DNA from: Pirellulimonas nuda
GTDB lineage: Bacteria; Planctomycetota; Planctomycetia; Pirellulales; Lacipirellulaceae
DNA length: 64,000 nt
NCBI RefSeq assembly: GCF_007750855.1
Contig: NZ_CP036291.1
Coordinates: forward strand, 2,542,001-2,606,000
Direction: 5' to 3'
Part shown: positions 36,333 to 44,665 of the stretch, one piece after another
How positions within the stretch are numbered: the stretch's first letter is position 1
How the letters are laid out: each line of letters opens with the position of its first letter
The notes under the pieces: generated by a model
What the model was told of the DNA's origin: nothing
The model's input: the letters and a program-made list of their open reading frames with translations, nothing else
The model's database searches: none
Program-made: the position numbers and the translations under genes

Positions 36333-37928
36333 TTAGTTGGCGGGGAGCACGGCGTCGGGGCGGACCGACAGGTACCATTGCTCCCACTTCGTCTTGGCCT
36401 CGTAACGTTGGTTCTCAGAGAAGCGGTTGTTCAGCCCGTAGCCCTGGAACTTTCGACTCGTAAACCGCAAGCCGTCTCTGGCGGCGAGCACCACGCGTTT
36501 GTCGGGATCGGTGAGCCCGTACAGCAAGGAAGGGACGTAGTCGAGATTCCCAGTCCTCCCCAGCGCCCGGACCGCCAGCAGCCGCACCTCCGGGTCTCCG
36601 CCACGCACGAGCTGTTCAAGCCGCCGAGCACTCCGGGCGTCTAGTCCGCTTGAGATTAACGCGCTAGGATCGTCCGCTAGAGCGTCGAGCTTGGCGGACT
36701 GATCCTCGTCCAGCATACCCAGCAGGTCTTCTACCGCGGTTTTTTCTTGCTGGGCGACGATCTGGCCGCCATCGAGCCGCACGCTGCTGAGGTCCTTTGG
36801 CAGGCCCCGCCCGCTAAGCATCAACCCCTCGCCGATGCTCGCCCGCAGGATTTTTTGCGTCGACCGCTGCAAGAACAGCACGGCAAAGGCGGTGTCGGCC
36901 GCCTCGCCGCAGCCTTTGTCCCAGATGCCGGGTTTCTTCTGGTTCTTGAGCAAGAAGTCGTACCCGTCGTTGTACCACTTCGGGCTGCCCGGCGCGACGC
37001 CGGTAAGGAACTCTTCGAATCCGCGGAACCTTTCCAGGGCGTAGAGGTAGTAGACCTGCCAGGCCTTATTGTCGATGGAGTAATTCTTCTCCATCCACTT
37101 GGTCCCATCTTCATACGCCTTGATAAGCCGGTCGCGTTCTACCTGCTTGGACGAAAGCCGCGGCGCCCGGCGGGTGGATTCCTCGCCAGCGACGCGCACG
37201 CCGGTGGGCAATTCTTCCTCGCTTGGGACCGATTGATTTGGCCCCATAATGCCGAACAGGTCGATCGTGATCAGCACGCTGCCCAGGGCCGCGGAGACCA
37301 TCGAGAGTGAGATTTCCTTCTGCTCGACGCGTTTCCCCGCCGGACCCATCTCCCCTTGATAACCCCAAGCGCCATCCGGGTCTTGGGTCCGGATCAGCCA
37401 GTCGGTCAGGCCGGCCAGTGGCGCCGCTTCGACGCTCAAACCGTGGCGATGGGCCTCCCAGTAGCTGAGCGCCGCGTACTGCGTCTGCGAGGTGTCGCCT
37501 GATTCGCGGTTGGTATACCCCCACCCGCCGTTCTTTTTCTGGCGTTGCTTGAGCAGGTTGAAGTAGTAGCTAATGACCGAGGCGTGGGTCCTTGGATTCA
37601 CCTCGGTGAGGAGGATGATCGCGAGGCCGGCGCTGTAGAACGACTCTGCCTCATACCCCTTCTTTGCCGTCTCATAGCACGCCGCCACCGCCTGCTGAAC
37701 CTTGGGGTGGTCAGGCTTGTCGTCCTTTACGAACGCCAAGCCCATCAGGCACTTGGCGCCAAGTTCTTCATCCTTGCCGTCCATCTTCTCGATCGCGGCA
37801 AGGCCAGATTCAATCAGCTTGCGGACCTCGGGGCTCTCGGGCGTTAGACCTTGGCTGGCGCCCAGGGCCGGTCCGACTGATGCGGCAACAGCCAAGAACA
37901 GCAAGAGGCGGGTTGAGAGCGCAGTCAT
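36333..37928 (-). CDS. squalene-cyclase-fold (prenyltransferase repeat) protein with HEAT-like end
   Basis: A 531-residue exported protein. Signal peptide MTALSTRLLLFLAVAASVGPALG (about residues 1-23), then an alpha/alpha toroid with QW-type motifs: KKNGGWGYTN (near 132), QDPDGAWGYQGEMG (near 184) and others. A C-terminal HEAT-like stretch (EVRLLAVRALGRTGN, near 467-481) follows. A good ribosome binding site (AGGGGAGGA) precedes ATG 37928, which is why I do not use the longer frame from 38054. It is the first gene of the ExbBD cluster. It has no DxDD catalytic motif of true squalene-hopene cyclases that I can see. Confidence 0.82.
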   Translation of the reverse strand: MTALSTRLLLFLAVAASVGPALGASQGLTPESPEVRKLIESGLAAIEKMDGKDEELGAKCLMGLAFVKDDKPDHPKVQQAVAACYETAKKGYEAESFYSAGLAIILLTEVNPRTHASVISYYFNLLKQRQKKNGGWGYTNRESGDTSQTQYAALSYWEAHRHGLSVEAAPLAGLTDWLIRTQDPDGAWGYQGEMGPAGKRVEQKEISLSMVSAALGSVLITIDLFGIMGPNQSVPSEEELPTGVRVAGEESTRRAPRLSSKQVERDRLIKAYEDGTKWMEKNYSIDNKAWQVYYLYALERFRGFEEFLTGVAPGSPKWYNDGYDFLLKNQKKPGIWDKGCGEAADTAFAVLFLQRSTQKILRASIGEGLMLSGRGLPKDLSSVRLDGGQIVAQQEKTAVEDLLGMLDEDQSAKLDALADDPSALISSGLDARSARRLEQLVRGGDPEVRLLAVRALGRTGNLDYVPSLLYGLTDPDKRVVLAARDGLRFTSRKFQGYGLNNRFSENQRYEAKTKWEQWYLSVRPDAVLPAN

Positions 37929-38060
37929 CGTCCTCCCCTTGCGAAATGCACGGGGCCATCCGTTTGTGTTCAGGACACTCAGGGTCGGCCCGTCGCGGTA
38001 CTGGATCGCGTCAATGGCCGGGGCAAACGCCGTTCCGGGGACGCCTGCATCCAAACATCT

Positions 38061-38090
38061 ACACTAGCCGCGGGGCGGATTGAGTGTCAA
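38061..38090 (-). promoter_or_regulatory. possible promoter of the ExbBD cluster
   Basis: Reading the minus strand, TTGACA (38090-38085) is followed by an 18-base spacer and TAGTGT (38066-38061). The -35 box is perfect but the -10 matches only 3 of 6, so this is tentative. It would give a leader of about 130 bases before the squalene-cyclase-fold gene. Confidence 0.35.
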
Positions 38091-38106
38091 CAACCTGGCG
38101 CCGCCA

Positions 38107-38135
38107 TTGGCAATCGCCGCTGTGGAAAGTAAACT
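38107..38135 (+). promoter_or_regulatory. sigma70-type promoter of tRNA-Phe
   Basis: TTGGCA (38107-38112), a 17-base spacer, and TAAACT (38130-38135). The expected start is about 7 bases before the first base of the tRNA, the classical arrangement for a stable RNA gene. Confidence 0.6.
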
Positions 38136-38148
38136 CAGGAACTTCGCT

Positions 38149-38221
38149 GGACAGGTAGCTCAGTTGGTAGAGCACAGGACTGAAAATCCTGGTGTCGCCG
38201 GTTCGATCCCGGCTCTGTCCA
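38149..38221 (+). tRNA. tRNA-Phe (anticodon GAA)
   Basis: A 73-base cloverleaf. Acceptor stem GGACAGG pairs with TCTGTCC (one G-U), the D arm is GCTC/GAGC, the anticodon arm is CAGGA-CTGAAAA-TCCTG with GAA at 38182-38184, the T arm is GCCGG/CCGGC with TTCGATC, and the discriminator is A. The 3' CCA is not encoded. Confidence 0.97.
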
Positions 38222-38645
38222 CTTGCTCCCCCGTTGCGGCATTTGCTCTGGAAGAGCCGCTTCGCAGCAAGCCACGGTTGGCTTGGTCACTCGGTCAACC
38301 GCCTCGCAACGACCCAGAGGCACGTTGCCCGGGGTGTGCGACAAAAGTGAGCATGGTATGGGATAAGCCGATTGCCGGCTTTGCACCCCCCTACCCTCCC
38401 TCGGGCTTTGGCGACTTGGTCATTCTTTCGGCGCCGAGATTCTGAGTTCCAGCCTTAGCGGATCGAGCCCTGAGGCCCGAATCTGGCTCGATGCGAGCGT
38501 TGGGGTGGGTGTACAGAGGCCTACGCCCCGGCGGGCCGTACGTGGGCTCTGGGAGGGCTCAGGACCCAGCTGAGGGCTCAGGACCCAGCTCACTGGCAGG
38601 GCCGGTCGCCACCTCAACGGGAAGAGCCACAGAGGCGCAACAAAA
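38222..38645. other. intergenic region downstream of tRNA-Phe
   Basis: About 420 bases with no convincing gene. Open frames here have no ribosome binding site and no recognisable protein. It holds one perfect 19-bp tandem duplication (38553-38590), reported separately, and leads to the HU terminator. No integrase or attachment-site remnant beside the tRNA was noticed. Confidence 0.5.
38553..38590. repeat. perfect tandem duplication, 2 x 19 bp
   Basis: The unit GAGGGCTCAGGACCCAGCT occurs at 38553-38571 and again at 38572-38590 with no mismatch. Confidence 0.9.
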
Positions 38646-38672
38646 AACGGGGCCCGCCTGGCGGGCCCCGTT
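38642..38672 (-). terminator. Rho-independent terminator of the HU gene
   Basis: A perfect 12-bp stem (AACGGGGCCCGC / GCGGGCCCCGTT, 38646-38657 and 38661-38672) with a 3-base loop, followed on the minus strand by six T (38647-38642). It sits 34 bases past the HU stop codon. Confidence 0.88.
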
Positions 38673-38705
38673 CTTGTCTGTTTCACGCCTGCGTCTTGCC
38701 AAGAG

Positions 38706-39029
38706 CTAGGCGACCGAGTCCTTCAGCTTCTTCAGAGGACGAATCTTCACCGACTTCGAGGCCGGCTTGGCCGCGAAGGTCATGGGCTCTTTGGTGAAGG
38801 GGTTGATCCCTTCGCGTTCCTTGGTGGCGGGCTTCCGCACCAGTACGAACTTGCAAAGCCCGGGTAGGGTAAAGGTCTCGGCGGCGCCACGGCCGGTGAG
38901 CGCCTTCAGGATTTCTGCGTCGAGGGCGTCGAACACTTCGCCCACCTGCTTCTTCGTGAGGCCGGTCGATTCGGCGATGTTCGCAAAAATCTGGGTCTTG
39001 GTGAGCGGCTTCGGGGCGGCCTTCGCCAT
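38706..39029 (-). CDS. HU-family DNA-binding protein
   Basis: A 107-residue nucleoid protein of the HU/IHF type, which binds and bends DNA as a dimer. The helical N-terminus KTQIFANIAESTGLTKKQVGEV is typical of HU. The core GRGAAETFTLPGLCKFVLVRK follows, and the C-terminus is Lys-rich (KSVKIRPLKKLKDSVA). ATG 39029 is chosen because GGAGG lies 8-12 bases upstream; an in-frame start at 39068 is less likely. The arm region (NPFTKEPMTFAAKPAS) is slightly longer than in E. coli HU. A strong terminator follows. Confidence 0.92.
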   Translation of the reverse strand: MAKAAPKPLTKTQIFANIAESTGLTKKQVGEVFDALDAEILKALTGRGAAETFTLPGLCKFVLVRKPATKEREGINPFTKEPMTFAAKPASKSVKIRPLKKLKDSVA

Positions 39030-39122
39030 GCGCTGGATCCTCCAAACGGTGCAAAAAAAAGGGGACAACGTAACCGTGCTTTCTGCGGACGAGTCTGTCT
39101 AGCCAAGACCGCGAAGGACGTG

Positions 39123-39151
39123 ATTAAAAGAGCATGCTAGCGAAAATACAA
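39123..39151 (-). promoter_or_regulatory. possible promoter of the HU gene
   Basis: On the minus strand: TTGTAT (39151-39146), 17-base spacer, TTTAAT (39128-39123). Each box matches the sigma70 consensus at 4-5 positions, and the spacing is ideal. The leader would be about 85 bases. Confidence 0.45.
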
Positions 39152-39259
39152 GCGGGAAAACCCCCACAACCCCTAGAAAACCCCAGGAAAACCTCGCTCA
39201 AAGGCCGAAAAACTCGGTTTCTGACCCTGTTACAGCCGCTAGTACCCGCAAAATCCGCG

Positions 39260-39288
39260 TTGATGCCCTTGCAGGCCGGTCCTAGACT
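39260..39288 (+). promoter_or_regulatory. possible promoter of the 13-gene plus-strand cluster
   Basis: TTGATG (39260-39265), 17-base spacer, TAGACT (39283-39288), about 40 bases before the start codon at 39336. Confidence 0.4.
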
Positions 39289-39335
39289 CAACTGTACAGG
39301 CGGCGTTTTTCGAGCACTCTATCGGGCAGACGCCG

Positions 39336-42300
39336 ATGATTCGTAGCTTGCGATTTCTGGCGGGACACGGCTTTGCCGCGTTCTTCGCGCTTGCTGTGGC
39401 GTGTCCGGCCAAAGTTGGCGCAGGGGCGCCGGAAGGCCAACCTGCGGCCCACCGGCACGAACTGCACTACGGCGTCCATTTGCCCCAGCAACGCTCACTG
39501 AGCCGAGCCCTTGCACTCGCCGAAGAGTCTTTGGAAAAGCAGGATTTTCTGCGGGTTTTCGAGCTGCTCGACGCTGTCCTGGACGCGGAAGAGGACGCCT
39601 GGATCGACGTTGACCCGCCCCGTTCTGCTAGGGACTTGGCTGGCGGGCTGATTTCAGACCTGCCGCCGGCCGGAAAGCGGGCCTACTCGCTCCACGCAGA
39701 CGCGAAAGCCGCGCGGGAGTTTGACGCGATTTCCGCGGGGGCGAATGCTGCAGAGTTGCTGCGGATTGCCAGACGCTACCCACACACCCCGACTGAAACG
39801 GACATCTTTTGGCTGCTATCGCAACGCGCCTGGGACCAAGGTTTTTTCGAATCGACCGATCTGCTGCTGCGGCGGAGCGGGGCGCAGGGCCGTGACTTTG
39901 TTCATGGGTCGGACCGACGTTTGCAGCAAGCCGTTAGCCAGACCGCTGCGGGAATTGCGGCGACGGACATCGGGTTGGGGACCCACCCCGCGGTGCGTTG
40001 GGCGAAGGACTATGCCGAACGCGATTCTGGCGGCGCTTGGCGGGCGTCGGCGCGGGCCTCCGGAAGCTCGCGCGTTGAAGACGGCTTGTCGAAGGGCCGC
40101 ATCGCCGTCTCCTGGGAGGCCGTCATTGCCAGCAGCCGCAGCCGAAGTGGGAGCTTGGGCCTGGACCGTGTGGCCAGCGACGTCCGTACTGAACCGATCA
40201 TCGCTAAGGGCCTCGTGCTTTCCCGGACCGAAAACAACGTCATCGCCACGAGCGAACAATCGGGGCGTCGGGTCTGGGAAACGCCGTCCAACGAGCCGCT
40301 TGCGGGCGCCGCTCAGCGGCGGCATGGGGAGCTACTGGCTGGACTGGGGATTAGTTCCGACGCCAGCCGCGTCTTTGTGATAGAGCCGTCCCCGTTGGCT
40401 CAGCAGTCCCAACTGGGTACGGATCGGCAGCACATCTGGGGTGGGCGCAGGCCACGAGCGTGGCGGCCCGAGCCAAACCAGCTATCGGCCTATGACTTGC
40501 GCGACCAGGGGAAGCTGACTTGGTCACTAACTCGCAGCGGCGACGACGGGGCGCCGAAGCCCCTCTCGCTGCTAGGCGCCCCGCTTTGCTTTGACGGCCG
40601 CCTGCTGGCGCTAATCGATTCCGAACAGACGGTGATGCTGATTGAGATCGATCCATTGACGGGCGCCCTGCTCTGGCGCCAGCCTCTGATCGGCGCCGAT
40701 CGTGCCCCGATCCGCGGATCGTCGGACGTCTGGGCCGGGATCACCCCGGTCACTTCCGATGGGATCGTCGTCTGCCCCACGCGGGGCGGCATCGTGGTTG
40801 CATTTGATTGGGTTCGGCAGACGCTCCTATGGGCCTATCGGTTCCCGGTCGACGAAGACTCGGACAGCGGGAGCTCGGGACACGACGCGATGTGGCGCGA
40901 GTGCCAAGCGGTTATTCGGTCCGACAAGGTGCTTGTTTGCTCGCCCGATTCGGACCTCCTTCATTGCGTCGACCTCCAGTCGGGGGAGCCGCGTTGGACC
41001 GCGAGTTGTCCCGAGGCTCGCTACCTGTCCGTGACGCGAGAGGCGGCAATTGCCTCGGGCTACCAGTCGTTAGATGGATTTGATCTTGCTACTGGCGATC
41101 GGCTCTGGACGCGCAAGCTGCCGACAGGTGCGGTCCTTGCCGGCCGACCACTGGAAACGGGCGGCCAAGTGCTGCTCCCTATGACGGGCGGTAAGATACT
41201 GACCATCGACGGCGCCGATGGCGAGATTGAGAACGACTCGTCCGAATTGGTCGAAGCCCCTTCGGTGTTGATCGCTCACCGCGGCGACCTGCTCGCCGCA
41301 GGGCGCGACTATTTGGTGCGGTACGTGTCGGGGGGAAGCGGGACGTCGGGCACCGCCGTGGCGCGATCACCGACGCAACGGCTGCGTGATTCGCTAGCCG
41401 CGCGGCAGGCCGGGGAGTACGACCTGGCGCTGAGCGAGCTGCGATCCTTGGTCAGCGAAGATCTCGATCGCTCCGCTGCTCGATCTGCCTATCTTGAGCT
41501 GTTGGTGAGCTTGCCGGTTCACGAAGGCCTGGAACAAGACGCGGCGTTGCTAGACCGGTTACGGGAGGTCCGCCCGGCGGATGCGGAAGCCGCGGTCGCC
41601 GCTGCGGTTGTAGCGGTTCGTAGGCTAGATCAGGACCGGCTGCTCAAGGCAATTTCCGACATCTCTGGCGAAATTTATTCTCCGGATCGTCTCGTGCTGG
41701 TTGAAGGCGACCGCTTCGTGGCGATTGAGGACGCCGTCCGAGGGACGCTGGGACGGCTCAATTCGGCGGTCGAGCAACCGCTGGACGTGGTCAGCCGATC
41801 GTCTGCAAGGACGCTTGCGGCCTCCCAGCGCTGGTTGGAGGCAGACCAGGCCCGCTGGCGCCTCGAATCGCAACCAACCCCGGACACTGCCGCCGCTCGG
41901 GCGGTTGATTGGAGCTCTCACCAAGTCGCGGCAGAGGTGCAGCCGTCTCGATCTGGCCTTCTGCAAACAACCGGACGGGGGCGCGATTTCTCAGGCTTGA
42001 TCCGGGTGTCGCTCGAACGAATCGGTCCGGCAGACCCGAGGGCGCCAACCGGATTTGTTCTTGCGTCGAACGGTTCTCGATTAATGGGCAAGAATAATGA
42101 GGGGGAAGTACTGTTTGCGCTTGATACCTCCGAGGACAGCGAAGTACTGCTCAAGGCGGCCCGCGAGCCGATGGAGAAGCCCTGGGCGTGGATCGCTGGA
42201 CGGGTGTTGTTGGTCGCCTCCAGGAACGACGTCGCTTGTTACGACCTGCTTTCGGACGGTCAATCCCGTGTCCGACTGTGGACGGCAAGCGGATCTCTGC

Positions 42301-43436
42301 GCACCGCGATGGCGCGCCGCGGCGAGTCGGACGGGCCGCCTGCGGAGTGGGTGCGAAGCTGGTCGGGGCCGGCGGAGGTTGTGCTGGTGACTCGCTCTCG
42401 GGCCGTCGTCAGCAATCGTGGCCGACTATACTGCTTTGACTTGCTGTCTGGCGTCTTGCGGTGGGAGTCAGCACTCACAGACGCCGACGGTCTGTGGGGG
42501 AGCGGCGAGCACCTCTGGGTCGTGCACAGCGACCGAACCGCCACGAAGCTTGCAATGGTCGATGGCGCCGTGTCAGGGAAGGCGGTCCCATCCCGGATGG
42601 AGCTGGTTTCAGCCGCGGGAGACCGCTTCGTCGGCGTTGAACGCGTCAATGGAACGCCCCATCTAATGGTTTGCGACGCCGCCGACCTGCGGGTCCTGGT
42701 CGACCTGCCGATAAGGGCGGAGTCCTTTAAGGTCTGGCGCGGAGAGGGCCGGATGTGCGGTGTTGTGGCCGAGCCCGGCTCGATTCATACGATCGATGTC
42801 GAAAAAGGCGGAGTCGTATCAGAAAAGGTGTTTGCTGCCGACCTGGAGTCGATCGGGAGCGTTCGCATGGTCGGAGGGCGACTACTGGTTTTTGTGCCCG
42901 GCGCCGCGGACGTGCGGGGAGGCGAGGCCGTTGACAGCTTGGAGGCGGGCTCGCCCTTCACGGGAAGGGTCTATTCGCTCGACCCCAGTACAGGAGAAGC
43001 GAATTGGTCGTCCCCAGTCGAGGTGCAAGGCCTCGGGTTGTTGGATCGACAAGCAGAAGACGATGTGCTGGCGTTCGGCGCACGGGTGACTTCCGTAGAT
43101 GGCCGCCGGATGACCCGCGTCATGCTGCTCGACGCGGCAACTGGCGTGCTGTTGTACAGCGGCGAATTGATTGGAAGCACACCACTCAATGGCTATCATT
43201 TGAGAAGTGACCGTACGGCAACCCCGCCGAGGTTTGAGGTCGAGCTATCGGGTGAGACGTTGACCCTGCTGAGCTTGCCGACGCCCCGCCCACCGGAGCC
43301 CCCCCCGTCTGTGAAGATCGCCAGCGTCGCCGGAGCCGCGGAAGTGGATATTTGGGAGCTCGGGCAGGAACTCAAACGCGCATTCGAACAGGCCGCGGAC
43401 GAGGTCGAACCGCAAACGCCCGCCGAAGAGAAATAG
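39336..43436 (+). CDS. giant secreted PQQ-like beta-propeller protein
   Basis: A 1366-residue exported protein. Residues 1-30 form a signal peptide (ending VGAGA). A helical TPR-like part (about 50-200) follows, then two blocks of PQQ/quinoprotein-type blades (about 290-650 and 940-1330; for example TGALLWRQPLIG, SGEPRWTASCP, SGVLRWESALTDADG and TGEANWSS), separated by a helical TPR-like spacer (about 690-870). No active-site residues of quinoprotein dehydrogenases are recognisable, so it is more likely a structural or interaction scaffold than an enzyme. It opens the plus-strand cluster, 56 bases before the next gene. Confidence 0.8.
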   Translation: MIRSLRFLAGHGFAAFFALAVACPAKVGAGAPEGQPAAHRHELHYGVHLPQQRSLSRALALAEESLEKQDFLRVFELLDAVLDAEEDAWIDVDPPRSARDLAGGLISDLPPAGKRAYSLHADAKAAREFDAISAGANAAELLRIARRYPHTPTETDIFWLLSQRAWDQGFFESTDLLLRRSGAQGRDFVHGSDRRLQQAVSQTAAGIAATDIGLGTHPAVRWAKDYAERDSGGAWRASARASGSSRVEDGLSKGRIAVSWEAVIASSRSRSGSLGLDRVASDVRTEPIIAKGLVLSRTENNVIATSEQSGRRVWETPSNEPLAGAAQRRHGELLAGLGISSDASRVFVIEPSPLAQQSQLGTDRQHIWGGRRPRAWRPEPNQLSAYDLRDQGKLTWSLTRSGDDGAPKPLSLLGAPLCFDGRLLALIDSEQTVMLIEIDPLTGALLWRQPLIGADRAPIRGSSDVWAGITPVTSDGIVVCPTRGGIVVAFDWVRQTLLWAYRFPVDEDSDSGSSGHDAMWRECQAVIRSDKVLVCSPDSDLLHCVDLQSGEPRWTASCPEARYLSVTREAAIASGYQSLDGFDLATGDRLWTRKLPTGAVLAGRPLETGGQVLLPMTGGKILTIDGADGEIENDSSELVEAPSVLIAHRGDLLAAGRDYLVRYVSGGSGTSGTAVARSPTQRLRDSLAARQAGEYDLALSELRSLVSEDLDRSAARSAYLELLVSLPVHEGLEQDAALLDRLREVRPADAEAAVAAAVVAVRRLDQDRLLKAISDISGEIYSPDRLVLVEGDRFVAIEDAVRGTLGRLNSAVEQPLDVVSRSSARTLAASQRWLEADQARWRLESQPTPDTAAARAVDWSSHQVAAEVQPSRSGLLQTTGRGRDFSGLIRVSLERIGPADPRAPTGFVLASNGSRLMGKNNEGEVLFALDTSEDSEVLLKAAREPMEKPWAWIAGRVLLVASRNDVACYDLLSDGQSRVRLWTASGSLRTAMARRGESDGPPAEWVRSWSGPAEVVLVTRSRAVVSNRGRLYCFDLLSGVLRWESALTDADGLWGSGEHLWVVHSDRTATKLAMVDGAVSGKAVPSRMELVSAAGDRFVGVERVNGTPHLMVCDAADLRVLVDLPIRAESFKVWRGEGRMCGVVAEPGSIHTIDVEKGGVVSEKVFAADLESIGSVRMVGGRLLVFVPGAADVRGGEAVDSLEAGSPFTGRVYSLDPSTGEANWSSPVEVQGLGLLDRQAEDDVLAFGARVTSVDGRRMTRVMLLDAATGVLLYSGELIGSTPLNGYHLRSDRTATPPRFEVELSGETLTLLSLPTPRPPEPPPSVKIASVAGAAEVDIWELGQELKRAFEQAADEVEPQTPAEEK

Positions 43437-43492
43437 CCACGCATACGAGATCGACCGCCGGTCCTGCTCAAACGCCACTGAGGACATCAGGG

Positions 43493-44536
43493 ATGATTCG
43501 ACCGCAGAATTGGCATCGGTGGGTCCTGCTGTTTGTGCTCGCGGCTCGCCCGTCGGCTGGCTTGGCTGCTTCGCCAGACGCCCAGCGGCTCACGTCGGGC
43601 GGGTTGCGTTGGCTCGCCTCGCAGCAACATCGACAGGGCCACTGGACCGCTGACGGGCGTTACCCGACCGCAATGACGGCTCTTGCCGGGCTCGCGTTGA
43701 TCGCCTCCGGATCCACATCGACCGGGGGGCCGTACTCCGAGAACCTCCGCAAAGCGGTTGACTACCTTGTCTTGCAGGCTCAGCCGAGCGGGCTCATCGG
43801 CGACCCGCTCCGCGACGATCGCTACACCTATGGGCACGGCTTCTCCATGCTCCTGCTCTCGCAGGTCTTGGGAGAAGAAGAAGATCTTGAGCGTCGCCAT
43901 GAGCTGTCCCGCGTGCTCGCGGCCGCGGTCAAGTTCACTTCTCGCGCCCAGACTACGGCCGGCGGCTGGGGCTACGTCAGCTCCAAAGAGGATGGATCGG
44001 GCTTCGACGAAGGGTCGACGACCATTACCCAGGTTCAGGGGCTGCGCGGCTGCCGCAACGCCGGGATCGCCGTGCCCAAGGAGGTGATCGACCGCGCGGT
44101 GGCGTATATCCACTTCTGCACGATGGACGACGGCGGCGTGCAGTACAGCTCGAACGGCGGCGGAGGAAGGCCCGCCATCACGGCCGCGGCCATCGCCTGC
44201 CTCTACAACGCGGGCGAGTACGACGACGACTATGTGCCGCGGATGCTCGAGTACTGCCGAGAGCACTTGGGATCGCAAACCGAGAGCAGCTACGGCCACT
44301 GGCATTACGCACACTTCTACTACTCGCAGGTGCAGTATCGCGAAGGAGATGAAACGTGGCGCGCCTACCGGGCCGGAACGCTCGAGAAGCTGGCCCGCGA
44401 GGCGGAAAATGTGGCGACCCCCACGGGGCCGGGCGTCGTCTGGACCCAGGGCTACATCGGGCCGGTCTATACAACGGCGCTCAACCTGATCATCCTGCAG
44501 GTTGATAAGGGCTACCTGCCGATCTATCAGCGATAA
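43493..44536 (+). CDS. secreted squalene-cyclase-fold (prenyltransferase repeat) protein
   Basis: A 347-residue exported protein: signal peptide (about residues 1-27, ending GLAAS), then an alpha/alpha-barrel of QW-like repeats (GHWTADGRYPTAMTALAGLAL near 43, TTAGGWGYVSSKEDGS near 152, DDGGVQYSSNGGGGRP near 210). It is a shorter relative of the gene at 36333 in the opposite-strand cluster. A long in-frame extension from 43352 overlaps the previous gene and lacks a plausible start; ATG 43493 directly begins the signal peptide. A terpene-cyclase activity is not expected, as the DxDD-type acid is missing. Confidence 0.82.
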   Translation: MIRPQNWHRWVLLFVLAARPSAGLAASPDAQRLTSGGLRWLASQQHRQGHWTADGRYPTAMTALAGLALIASGSTSTGGPYSENLRKAVDYLVLQAQPSGLIGDPLRDDRYTYGHGFSMLLLSQVLGEEEDLERRHELSRVLAAAVKFTSRAQTTAGGWGYVSSKEDGSGFDEGSTTITQVQGLRGCRNAGIAVPKEVIDRAVAYIHFCTMDDGGVQYSSNGGGGRPAITAAAIACLYNAGEYDDDYVPRMLEYCREHLGSQTESSYGHWHYAHFYYSQVQYREGDETWRAYRAGTLEKLAREAENVATPTGPGVVWTQGYIGPVYTTALNLIILQVDKGYLPIYQR

Positions 44537-44665
44537 TTGCTTCAGTGCAACGGTCCTTTCCAAAAGGCCAAACCGCTGAGAGTGCTAAGCAATCGAGGGC
44601 GGAGACGGCTGCTAGAAAGATTTTCGGCTTCCCTAGTGTTACACTTCTAGTCACGCGAGTATGCA

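Larger units (their letters stand above)
39030..39335. other. intergenic region between divergent HU and beta-propeller genes
   Basis: About 306 bases, with AT-rich stretches (for example 39050-39060 and 39125-39150) unusual for this window. Promoter candidates for both directions are listed separately. No gene is seen. Confidence 0.5.

Noticed and set aside
37929-38054. longer N-terminus for the squalene-cyclase-fold protein
   Set aside because: The strong AGGGGAGGA site and signal peptide are at ATG 37928; the extension has no ribosome binding site.
38080-38445. open frame overlapping tRNA-Phe
   Set aside because: It covers the tRNA itself and shows no protein-like pattern.
38222-38645. 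tRNA-associated mobile element or attachment site
   Set aside because: No integrase, no repeat of the tRNA 3' end, and no transposon ends were found nearby.
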